From: an uncultured Bacteroides sp.
GTDB taxonomy: Bacteria > Bacteroidota > Bacteroidia > Bacteroidales > Bacteroidaceae
Reading direction: 5' to 3'
DNA length: 18,957 bases
Assembly: GCA_900546645.1 (NCBI GenBank)
Contig: URDR01000060.1
Span: 1 to 18,957 of the forward strand
The position numbers and the translations under genes were made by a program. The notes under the pieces are model-generated. The model was not told the DNA's origin. It saw only the letters and a list, made by a program, of their open reading frames with translations, and did not search any database. This document shows, piece by piece, positions 1 to 6,594 of this stretch. The first letter of the stretch is position 1. Every line of letters starts with the position of its first letter.

Positions 1-43
1 TAAACCGGAATGTTAAAACAAAAATATTTTCTTGCGGGCATTT

Positions 44-256
44 TTATTTTATCGGTTGAAAAACAGCCGATAAAATTGTCGTGGCGGAAAATAGAATGAT
101 TACATTTATATCATCTCCCCAATTACGATGCAACAACTTCCCATAAGAATAGTGCAAACAAGCATTGATACATATAGGATTTAAAAATAAGTCCTTAAAA
201 GTCATAACGGCTTTCGTTACCGACATACTAAGTCTAGATTGATTATAGGATTTCAT
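44..256 (-). pseudogene. N-terminal fragment of a probable polysaccharide pyruvyl transferase
   Basis: A 70-residue reading frame starting at ATG 254-256 overlaps the stop of the upstream PP-loop gene by 14 nt, as expected for the next gene of the operon. Residues 39-52 (YGKLLHRNWGDDIN) resemble the N-terminal segment of polysaccharide pyruvyl transferases, enzymes that add pyruvate ketals to surface glycans and usually run to about 300-400 aa. The frame stops at 44-46, soon after that motif. A different frame (codons reading TDKIKMPARKYFCFN) stays open to the window edge, which would fit a frameshift near positions 85-100 but could be chance. What is seen is a family-like start and an early stop. 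That it is a broken gene is inference; a short unrelated ORF cannot be excluded. Confidence 0.35.
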
Positions 257-1415
257 TCCGCTTCAATAATTTATTCATTAGAATCGAGAAAATCCACCGA
301 CACTTATCCATAGTTGAAATTTCCTTGCGATAATACACATATAGTTTTCGCAAGAAAAAATCCTTTTTGAAAACAGCATCGATATACAGTCTTCTCAAAT
401 ACGATTTATAATTCTTTTCAAAAAAATCTACATCAAAAACATGCTTGAATTTATGTATATCACCTACTGCGTTGATTTCTAATATTGTACGTATACATTT
501 TCCACAAACATTACAATTGTCTAATTCATTGACACAAACATTAAGAAATTCAAATGCTGGCTCCCAGGTAGAAAGGACCTTTACTTTATCTAAGCGCTCT
601 ACCTCGGATCCTTCACTGTATAACTTCATTCCATTTACAGATAAACAGGCATAAGTAAACATATCAAACATACAAGTTCCTTCTCTTTCAACAACTGATC
701 CGTCTACTGAAAAGTCCGCAATGGAATTCGATGAACTGAAGTGGTAAGATTGGATTCCTTTCTGCAAGGTAAATATACAAAACAATGCCATGAACGACTC
801 CATTTCTAAATGGTCGTATGAGAAATATTTATGCATCACCAAATGAATATTTGATTCGATGAAGAAAAAATGATAACCATACTTTTTGGCGAATTTTTTT
901 CCAAGGTTCAGTCTTCCTTCTATTAAAGGAGTACGTAAATCTTTTTCCCCTTTAAATCCAGCACCTACATTGAAGAAGAATAGTGAATTGATTCGATGAG
1001 ATTCTGGAACACCTCCGCTTTCGTTCACAGCCAGCGTGTATAAAGAGTCTACCCCACAACTAATTCCAGTACCTTTGATTGACTTATCATTACACTCTGG
1101 GGCGGATATCAAAGGAGCATGTATCTCTACTGCATGCAAGGATTTGTTTCCCAACAGCAAACCAGGAATAAAATGCGCCTTTATTGCATAATATAAATCT
1201 TCACTTATCGGTAGATTAGAATGAAAATCAAAGCCATGTTTCATTGAAAAATATAAAAGACCAACCACGTAGGCATCTATTCTATCTGCAGAAAGATAGG
1301 GTATACATTCATCATTCACGGTTGTTGTGATATATTCATCATTTCCGTCAATTTGCAAGTGACAAATCACCCCCCCCGTTACGGTTTTTATTGATTTTAT
1401 GCTTATTCCTTTCAT
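243..1415 (-). CDS. PP-loop ATPase-like protein with QueC-like zinc knuckle, in a glycan locus
   Basis: This is a 390-residue protein from ATG 1413-1415; an in-frame GTG at 1445 that overlaps the upstream stop would add 10 residues. Residues 119-124 (SCGVDS) fit the PP-loop (SGGxDS) used by adenylating ATP pyrophosphatases such as QueC/ExsB, NadE and asparagine synthase. Cys294, Cys301, Cys304 and Cys307 form a C-x6-C-x2-C-x2-C cluster like the zinc site of 7-cyano-7-deazaguanine synthase (QueC). The first 110 residues do not look like QueC and the protein is much longer than QueC (about 220 aa), so it is not an ordinary queuosine enzyme. It sits directly after a GT8 glycosyltransferase and before a pyruvyl-transferase-like fragment, so an ATP-dependent modification of a surface glycan precursor is a reasonable inference. 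Substrate and product are unknown. A run of eight G lies at nucleotides 39-46 of the coding sequence. Confidence 0.7.
   Translation of the reverse strand: MKGISIKSIKTVTGGVICHLQIDGNDEYITTTVNDECIPYLSADRIDAYVVGLLYFSMKHGFDFHSNLPISEDLYYAIKAHFIPGLLLGNKSLHAVEIHAPLISAPECNDKSIKGTGISCGVDSLYTLAVNESGGVPESHRINSLFFFNVGAGFKGEKDLRTPLIEGRLNLGKKFAKKYGYHFFFIESNIHLVMHKYFSYDHLEMESFMALFCIFTLQKGIQSYHFSSSNSIADFSVDGSVVEREGTCMFDMFTYACLSVNGMKLYSEGSEVERLDKVKVLSTWEPAFEFLNVCVNELDNCNVCGKCIRTILEINAVGDIHKFKHVFDVDFFEKNYKSYLRRLYIDAVFKKDFFLRKLYVYYRKEISTMDKCRWIFSILMNKLLKRNEIL
1370..1377 (-). repeat. Homopolymer G8 tract in the start of the PP-loop gene
   Basis: The plus strand carries eight consecutive C, read as G8 on the coding strand, covering codons 13-16 (Thr-Gly-Gly-Val) of the PP-loop gene. 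The gene is otherwise AT-rich, so the tract stands out. Gain or loss of one base would shift the frame almost at the start of the protein. Such tracts are classic slipped-strand phase-variation sites in surface-structure genes; whether this one varies is not visible from a single sequence. Confidence 0.6.
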
Positions 1416-1441
1416 ATTGTTATGTACTAATTTATTTCTTA

Positions 1442-2371
1442 TCACTTTTTCACTGTATATCCCTCATCATGTAATATTCCAACTCTATTCATCCAATTCC
1501 GTATTGTTTTCTTCACCCGTCCCCATGCAGAAAGCTGTTCGAAGATAGGATAACGATATTCCTTCCATGGAGTTTGAATCAAATACTCTCTGTATAGTTT
1601 CCGGTAGGGATGCTGACAATCTTTAAACCAAGGTTTGATTGGAGCTGCAAAATGGATTACTCCCGGATTACGTTTGGCGTCTGATAACTCCGGTAAGTAC
1701 TTATCGAATATTTTAGGCTGACGCAAAAAATAAAACGTAGTCATATTCCAACGGATAGGCAACAAAGCTAACTTTCCTGTAAAATAGCAAGCTATTACAT
1801 CTTGTTCATTTTGAATCTTTGCAATAATCATTCTCGCAAAGTCCATAATAGGCTGATTACGTTCCAGTTCACGCCACTTTACGAGGTCACATACCATCAC
1901 ACCGGAATTAATACACAAGTCTGATTCTTTTAATCCTAAACGGGGCTTAAACGACACACAGTCCGGCATATCTTCTGCTGCTGCCAGTACTTTTCCCTGC
2001 ATATCCCAATCGTATAAGGGCTGTATATCATCGTGAATAATCATATCCACATCTAAGAACAAGCAGCGAGTTTCTGACTGAGGGAGCAACTGAGGTATTA
2101 ATAACTTGAAATACATAATCGGCTGCCATTGTCCAATAGGGAATTCTCCCAAATCGGCAATGCCGCAATTCATTACATGAAGTTCTGCTCCGTGATTATC
2201 ACAGACCTGTTTTAACTTACTTTCTGTTTGGGATGTAATTCCATCCGTCAAGAGGTAGACTATGAAATCCTTCCCTCTGTTGGTATAGAATAAGGAAGTC
2301 AACATGACTGCTGCATGCTGGATATATCCCTCATTGGATACGATTACGATATTGTAATGTGTTCTTTTCAT
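1442..2371 (-). CDS. Glycosyltransferase family 8 (LgtC-like)
   Basis: A 309-residue protein that should transfer a sugar from a nucleotide-sugar donor to a glycan acceptor in the cytoplasm. Visible GT8 features, in order: an N-terminal nucleotide-binding strand (NIVIVSN) followed by a helix and the LLTDGI strand; the metal-binding DxD as Asp107-Val-Asp109 in LFLDVDM; the family-typical INSGVMV segment near 154-160; and the C-terminal VIHFAAPIKPW segment starting near 238, whose His is usually a metal ligand. ATG 2369-2371 is chosen over the TTG one codon upstream. Its TGA overlaps a GTG alternative start of the PP-loop gene, so the two are probably co-transcribed and translationally linked. 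A surface-polysaccharide role is inferred from the neighbours; donor and acceptor are unknown. The gap of about 95 nt to the upstream gene shows no convincing promoter. Confidence 0.88.
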   Translation of the reverse strand: MKRTHYNIVIVSNEGYIQHAAVMLTSLFYTNRGKDFIVYLLTDGITSQTESKLKQVCDNHGAELHVMNCGIADLGEFPIGQWQPIMYFKLLIPQLLPQSETRCLFLDVDMIIHDDIQPLYDWDMQGKVLAAAEDMPDCVSFKPRLGLKESDLCINSGVMVCDLVKWRELERNQPIMDFARMIIAKIQNEQDVIACYFTGKLALLPIRWNMTTFYFLRQPKIFDKYLPELSDAKRNPGVIHFAAPIKPWFKDCQHPYRKLYREYLIQTPWKEYRYPIFEQLSAWGRVKKTIRNWMNRVGILHDEGYTVKK

Positions 2372-2468
2372 CAATCTAGGAAATATTTACTAACTTATGT
2401 CCCAGCTTCAAATTCTGAAAGCTAATGAGCAAGAAGTAGTTTTAAATGCGAAAGTGAAAATAAATCAC

Positions 2469-3227
2469 TTAGAGATTATTCTGATTACAAATCTGGATCT
2501 TTATCTTAGACATATCAAATCCTCGAGCAACAAGGCATTCTTTCACCTCCTCCAGACGGTGTGCAGATTTATAACCTACAGTCACACCAAACAAAGCAGA
2601 TTTAGGCAAATTAATAAAATACTCTTGGGGGGCATATTCGGGACTAACCTCTTTAAAAGGATTTTCTTTCTCTGCCAAAATATCAGCATATTGAATAGAA
2701 AATAAATATGGATACGAATGAATATAACGAGTTTCCTTTTCTTCGTCAAATTCAGGTCGCTTGATTAAACAGGAGATTGCCTCGTAATTCATTTGCATGT
2801 GATTAACCGATTCTACCTCCAAATTAGTAAAATTCGCCAAGAAATCAGCCATATCCACCTTATCCTTCATATAAACGCACTCATGCAAGTAATCAAGTTT
2901 CGATAACGCATATTTTTTTATTTCCGCATAATCTAAAACGATTTGGACTCCACTATAATCATCTGCATAATGCGTCCACATGTAATCTGAGCAAGGTTCC
3001 TGTCCAAATGAAATAATGATAGGTCTGAAAGAAGAATCCGAATCATAAGGTTCACCCGATGACTCACATAGTTCTTTTATAATTGGAGCCACTTCTCGCT
3101 TGGTCCACTGATAATCGTTGTTATCAAACTTATCATAATAACTGCCACGAAAACTTATTCCATCGGGGGTCAGTATTAATTTTAGAGTGTCAAATCTTGT
3201 ATGATGATATAATACGTTTTTATCCAT
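2469..3227 (-). CDS. DUF2971 family protein
   Basis: A 252-residue protein from ATG 3225-3227; a TTG at 3275 would give 16 extra residues and is less likely. Residues near the start (VLYHHTRFDTLKLIL) match the DUF2971 opening, and a central MWTHYADDYSGVQIVLDY segment matches the family's hallmark W-x-HYA-x(4)-G pattern. Further on, KRPEFDEEKETRYI fits the conserved K-x-x-x-(F/W)-x-x-E-x-E-x-R block. The biochemical function of DUF2971 proteins is not established, although they are frequent in accessory and defence-rich regions. The gene lies between the glycan genes and a degenerate IS66 element, so it may be cargo rather than a glycan gene. No membrane segment or signal peptide is seen. Confidence 0.8.
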   Translation of the reverse strand: MDKNVLYHHTRFDTLKLILTPDGISFRGSYYDKFDNNDYQWTKREVAPIIKELCESSGEPYDSDSSFRPIIISFGQEPCSDYMWTHYADDYSGVQIVLDYAEIKKYALSKLDYLHECVYMKDKVDMADFLANFTNLEVESVNHMQMNYEAISCLIKRPEFDEEKETRYIHSYPYLFSIQYADILAEKENPFKEVSPEYAPQEYFINLPKSALFGVTVGYKSAHRLEEVKECLVARGFDMSKIKIQICNQNNL

Positions 3228-3306
3228 AATGATATTAAAGATTTCTGCAATTTCAAAGTTTGGAGATATTTTCAAAATTTAATTCAATCTACTTTGTCAC
3301 TGAATA

Positions 3307-3797
3307 GTAATCACTCAATTCAGGGCATACCCCTCTTGCAGAAGCACATTCCAGTACCCCTAAACCGAGTTTTGTTAATTAATTAGTTTTGAATTTAACA
3401 TTGGCTGGTAGCCAAAGTGATTGATAGATATTTTTGAAAAAAGTTCCGATGAAGTTCCAGACAGAACTACCATGAAGCTTTACCGTTCCTATCACACTGT
3501 GATAGGTGGCAGCCATCTCTGCTCCGGCATCACTTGTCAACCTGAGATCCTGATTCTGCTCAGCAAGGTATTGTGTGTATCGGTCTTTCTGATCTTCTGC
3601 CGTACCTGCACTATTTATTAGAAAAATCCCTTAATGGGGTTCCATTGTACCATTTCTAATTCTCCATGAGGCAAGGCCTCAGTCTGGTACTGAAAGTAAA
3701 ACTTTTCAAGATCTTCACTGCTATACATAAATGCTAAAATTCTTGTTCGCAGCGAAGATAGGGTTTTTCAATTATGAGCCAATTTTTGACTGCTTAC
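3307..3797 (-). mobile_element. Internally deleted IS66-family element (491 bp)
   Basis: The right end read on the minus strand from 3797 (GTAAGCAGTCAAAAATTGGC) and the left end read on the plus strand from 3307 (GTAATCACTCAATTCAGGGC) are imperfect inverted repeats beginning GTAA, as in IS66 elements. Between them lie an N-terminal piece of the first small IS66 ORF and a C-terminal piece of the transposase, so most of the element is missing. The flanking octamers (ACTGAATA at 3299-3306 and TTCACATA at 3798-3805) do not match, so no target duplication survives. The element cannot transpose by itself, but its ends might still be used in trans. Confidence 0.6.
3379..3728 (-). pseudogene. Fused remnants of IS66 accessory ORF and transposase C-terminus
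   Basis: From ATG 3726-3728 the frame reads MYSSEDLEKFYFQYQTEAL and continues to a stop at 3618-3620. This resembles the start of the small first protein of Bacteroides IS66-type elements. A second frame then reads AEDQKDRYTQYLAEQNQ, an AEMAATYHSVIGTVKLHG segment and WNFIGTFFKNIY, ending at TAA 3379-3381. The last part matches the C-terminal alpha-helical pattern of IS66 transposases (A-x-x-A-x-x-YS-x-x-GT-x-K-x-x-G). The DDE catalytic region is absent and a frameshift separates the pieces, so no functional protein is expected. The family call rests on pattern memory, not on a search. Confidence 0.55.
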
Positions 3798-3812
3798 TTC
3801 ACATACTTCTTT

Positions 3813-4709
3813 TTATGCCACTTTCCACAAATTCAAGCCTCTGCTTGTCATCCAAGCAGCCAAATCATGATATAAGGATGTGGTTTTAAACTCCTCTTGA
3901 GTAAACTTAGTCCTCAACATAAGGCATAAACCTTTATATCCCCACGGATCTTTCCCTGCCAGACTTTTCAGACGTACCTGCAAGGCATATACAAAATCAT
4001 GTCCCCGAGTGAGTTGTTTCAGGTCTGGATTATTATACTCAACGATAAAGGTATTCATCATTCTCTCTGTGGGGAAATGTATCAATCTAGCATTGTTACA
4101 CTTCGATTTTACATAAGCAAGGCAGCGAACCATATCAACCGGGTCGGAACCTGTATATAAATCACAAAAGGTTATTGCCTCGAAATTAATTCCATCCAAT
4201 TTAATTCCTACTGATTTCTTCGCTGACACCTCTACTTCATTGTACAACCTAAGGTAGGACAGACTCTTAAGATCTTCCATAATCTTTTCAACCAGCTCTG
4301 TTTGAGCGGGCAAATCATATTCGGATTTCAATAAATCTTCAAAATTCTTGGGATGAGAGAGCATAGTCATCTCAATGTCATGGTTATCGGTAAGAAACAA
4401 ATTATCTAGGTCAGGGTAGCTGCGATTTAAAATATGATCAAAATCAGCATCCTTGATACCAATCAGTCGGTTACCAAAAGAAGAGTTATTCTTTAAGCTT
4501 CTCAGAAGTTCAACTATATACAAGCAATTCTTGGTCTGATAAAACTTCACCTTCTCTTTATCTATAAATGTCCGGTAGATTGTCTCGTCATCCGGTCCTT
4601 CTACAAGAACGAACACTTTGCCCTCGTTTGCCTCGTGATTACTCATTCCTATCAGTTCGGTTTGCTTAACTACCAAGTCGGAAGCCGCTTCCAATACTGT
4701 GTTTCCCAT
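3813..4709 (-). CDS. DUF4435 / TOPRIM-like protein, AriB-like candidate defence effector
   Basis: A 298-residue protein starting 2 nt after the stop of the AAA ATPase, so the two are surely one transcription and probably one translation unit. The TOPRIM-like acidic residues are visible: Glu37 in VLVEGPDD after a first beta strand, Asp87 and Asp89 in IGIKDADFD, then Asp111 and Glu113 in LTDNHDIEMTML. This layout is that of DUF4435. In the PARIS anti-phage system such a protein (AriB) partners with an AAA ATPase (AriA) and acts as a nuclease once released. The order ATPase then DUF4435 and the length near 300 aa agree. The C-terminal half is helical with no motif I recognise. Function as a phage-triggered nuclease is inference from family and pairing; the acidic residues appear intact. 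Confidence 0.72.
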   Translation of the reverse strand: MGNTVLEAASDLVVKQTELIGMSNHEANEGKVFVLVEGPDDETIYRTFIDKEKVKFYQTKNCLYIVELLRSLKNNSSFGNRLIGIKDADFDHILNRSYPDLDNLFLTDNHDIEMTMLSHPKNFEDLLKSEYDLPAQTELVEKIMEDLKSLSYLRLYNEVEVSAKKSVGIKLDGINFEAITFCDLYTGSDPVDMVRCLAYVKSKCNNARLIHFPTERMMNTFIVEYNNPDLKQLTRGHDFVYALQVRLKSLAGKDPWGYKGLCLMLRTKFTQEEFKTTSLYHDLAAWMTSRGLNLWKVA

Positions 4710-4711
4710 AG

Positions 4712-6007
4712 TTATTGATGTTGCTGCAGATAGTACAAATCAATTGCTTTATCACTTCCTTTTGATACAATGCTGATGGAGTGAGTGGATACTATCACCT
4801 GCAAATTCTTTATTTTAGCTATTTCCATGATATCTTCCAAAAATGTCTGTTGCCAAACTACATGCAAAGAGTTCTCCGGCTCGTCTATCAAGAGAATAGA
4901 ATGATCGGAAACTTCAAATATTAATTGAAAAAGCAAAATAATTTCATTCTGCTCTCCGCTCGACAAGAGGCTTTCATCGATAATATCACCGGTTGAAGAA
5001 TAAATCTGAAAACCATGCTGGGGTGAGAAAATGATATTTTTTCTGGCAAATTTCTTCGCCTTAAGCAATTTGTCAAACAAGGTCAGTTTTTCTGTCCAGC
5101 CATCATACTTATCGTATTTTTCACCTAATCCTTTAACGTAATTATAAAGAATAAAGCTGTTATCTTTGTCATATGTGGGAATTTCAATATAATCTGTAAG
5201 TCTGAAGTAAAAAAGCAAATCCCTCTTTTTCTCTACTTCTGAAGCCAGGTATCTATATTCTTTTTCTGATACCTCCGACTTTTGTTTTAAAATAACTCGA
5301 TTTATAAACTGGCTGTCAATGCGTTGAGACTGCTGCAAATAATACTGATAGGCATCATAAAGCTCTTTTTGCAGTTTTTTTCTGATTCGTTGGATTGGCA
5401 AAGAATCATTTTCTTCCTTAGCTTCATTGTAAATACGGTTAGCATGAATAAACTTTGTACGTAAAGCTTCCAATTGCATAAGAAAAATATCCTGACCTAG
5501 ATTATGGGCGATAACTTCATTAAAAGACTTCTTACGAGTTTCTTCCTTCGGACTTTCATTCAAGTCGAATAGCCAAGACCGAGAACGATAGCTGACTTCT
5601 CTTCTTGCTTTCCTGATGAGTTTATCATTATAAAGAAAATAACATAACTCTTTTTCATCTTTATCCAACCAGCTGAAACGCACTTCTTTCACCAGTGCTT
5701 GCCGTATATCTCCCCCACCTTGCCTGTCATCATTTTCTTCCGTAAACCGCTGTTCCACCAGAATACGCGTTTCGTCACTCAAACCTATTTCTATCATTTC
5801 AAACTTCAACTGATAGAAGTAATACAATGATTCGGGCGAAAGACTGTCTAAAAGGGTTAGAATCGTAGTTTTGCCATATCCGTTGGGACCGGTTAGGATA
5901 GTCAACTTATCTTCATCAAAAAAGACTATTTTGTAATCGTATAGTCCGAAAAGCTTCTTTATATTGAGATAGTTAAAATGCATTTCTTTATTTTTTAGAA
6001 CTCGCAT
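4712..6007 (-). CDS. AAA (ABC/SMC-like) ATPase, AriA-like
   Basis: A 431-residue cytoplasmic ATPase of the AAA_15/AAA_21 (OLD/RecF-like) type. Walker A is GPNGYGKT at 40-47. A charged, coiled-coil-prone insert spans roughly 170-270. The ABC-type signature is LLSSGEQNEI near 347-356, Walker B is LLIDEP at 372-377 followed by ENSLH, and the switch histidine is His409 in VIVSTHS. All catalytic elements are present, so it should bind and hydrolyse ATP. ATG 6005-6007 is used; a second ATG eight codons on (MHFNYLNIKKL) is equally plausible. It starts 20 nt after the HNH gene and ends 2 nt before the DUF4435 gene. With DUF4435 it matches the PARIS AriA-AriB arrangement, in which the ATPase senses phage anti-restriction proteins. 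Septu and Gabija use related ATPases, so the exact system type is uncertain. Confidence 0.8.
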   Translation of the reverse strand: MRVLKNKEMHFNYLNIKKLFGLYDYKIVFFDEDKLTILTGPNGYGKTTILTLLDSLSPESLYYFYQLKFEMIEIGLSDETRILVEQRFTEENDDRQGGGDIRQALVKEVRFSWLDKDEKELCYFLYNDKLIRKARREVSYRSRSWLFDLNESPKEETRKKSFNEVIAHNLGQDIFLMQLEALRTKFIHANRIYNEAKEENDSLPIQRIRKKLQKELYDAYQYYLQQSQRIDSQFINRVILKQKSEVSEKEYRYLASEVEKKRDLLFYFRLTDYIEIPTYDKDNSFILYNYVKGLGEKYDKYDGWTEKLTLFDKLLKAKKFARKNIIFSPQHGFQIYSSTGDIIDESLLSSGEQNEIILLFQLIFEVSDHSILLIDEPENSLHVVWQQTFLEDIMEIAKIKNLQVIVSTHSISIVSKGSDKAIDLYYLQQHQ

Positions 6008-6027
6008 GAAAGCAAGGCAGAAGAAGT

Positions 6028-6387
6028 TTACCGTTCATACATGCTTTTCAATTTTTGCTGAAGATCAGCATTTATGGTATACTGCACTTCCTTGTAAATG
6101 TTTTTATTTTCTTCAGACTGAATTTTTGATCTATAAGTAGGAAAATCATCTCCCTTTGACGCATTATTTTCCCATTGCATGGCACGAAGATTAACGAAAT
6201 CATCCGCACCGCCCATAGATATAGGATAAACGTGATCTATCTCCCAACCAAAAATTGAATCTCTGTTAGCGTATTGATTTCTCATAATCCATGCCCCACA
6301 GGCATCTTTCCGTATAATATCCGGATTGAAACCTTCTACTTGCGTTGCATGATTCCAAATCTGTTCAATTATATTTTCGTTAAACAT
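6028..6387 (-). CDS. Small HNH endonuclease, first gene of the ATPase-DUF4435 operon
   Basis: A 119-residue protein starting at ATG 6385-6387. It is almost entirely one HNH domain: KDACGAWIMRNQYANRD, then FGWEIDHVYPISMGG with the catalytic-type Asp-His pair, then DDFVNLRAMQWENNASKGD with the Asn and second metal-site residues. This is the short, zinc-ribbon-free HNH type found widely in Bacteroidota, and it should nick or cut DNA. It has its own promoter about 70 nt upstream and is followed after 20 nt by the ATPase gene, so it leads a three-gene unit. It could be an added effector of the PARIS-like pair or a housekeeping-style HNH gene caught in the operon; the tight spacing favours the first. 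No restriction-modification partner is seen. Confidence 0.8.
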   Translation of the reverse strand: MFNENIIEQIWNHATQVEGFNPDIIRKDACGAWIMRNQYANRDSIFGWEIDHVYPISMGGADDFVNLRAMQWENNASKGDDFPTYRSKIQSEENKNIYKEVQYTINADLQQKLKSMYER

Positions 6388-6457
6388 GACTGTATGCTAT
6401 TGCTTTTAGTATATTATAATTAGGTATTTAAAACCTTACTTCCTGCTTTTTTCAATA

Positions 6458-6489
6458 CAAATATAGGTAATTGTTTTGAAAAGCACAAG
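6458..6489 (-). promoter_or_regulatory. Bacteroides-type promoter for the HNH-ATPase-DUF4435 operon
   Basis: On the minus strand a -33 TTG (6486-6488) and a perfect -7 TATATTTG (6458-6465) are separated by 20 nt, matching the Bacteroides sigma-ABfr consensus TTTG/TAnnTTTG. The predicted start of transcription is about 65 nt before the HNH ATG. It means the defence-like operon need not rely on readthrough from the UpxY-like gene. Confidence 0.6.
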
Positions 6490-6594
6490 CATTTGCCAGA
6501 GTTCTATACAGCTATACCCAAATTTCAGGAAGACTGGTTTTCTTTTTATTTTCCTATTTTCCTATACCACACAATCAATCACCCTTTTACAAGT

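Noticed and set aside
2451..2470. A short palindrome AAGTGA-N7-TCACTT at the end of the DUF2971 gene, considered as a terminator
   Set aside because: The stem is only 6 bp, AT-rich and overlaps the stop codon, with no clear U-run. Too weak to call.
3421..3621. A 66-residue plus-strand frame in the gap before the DUF4435 gene
   Set aside because: The minus strand of the same stretch carries IS66 transposase sequence, which explains it better.
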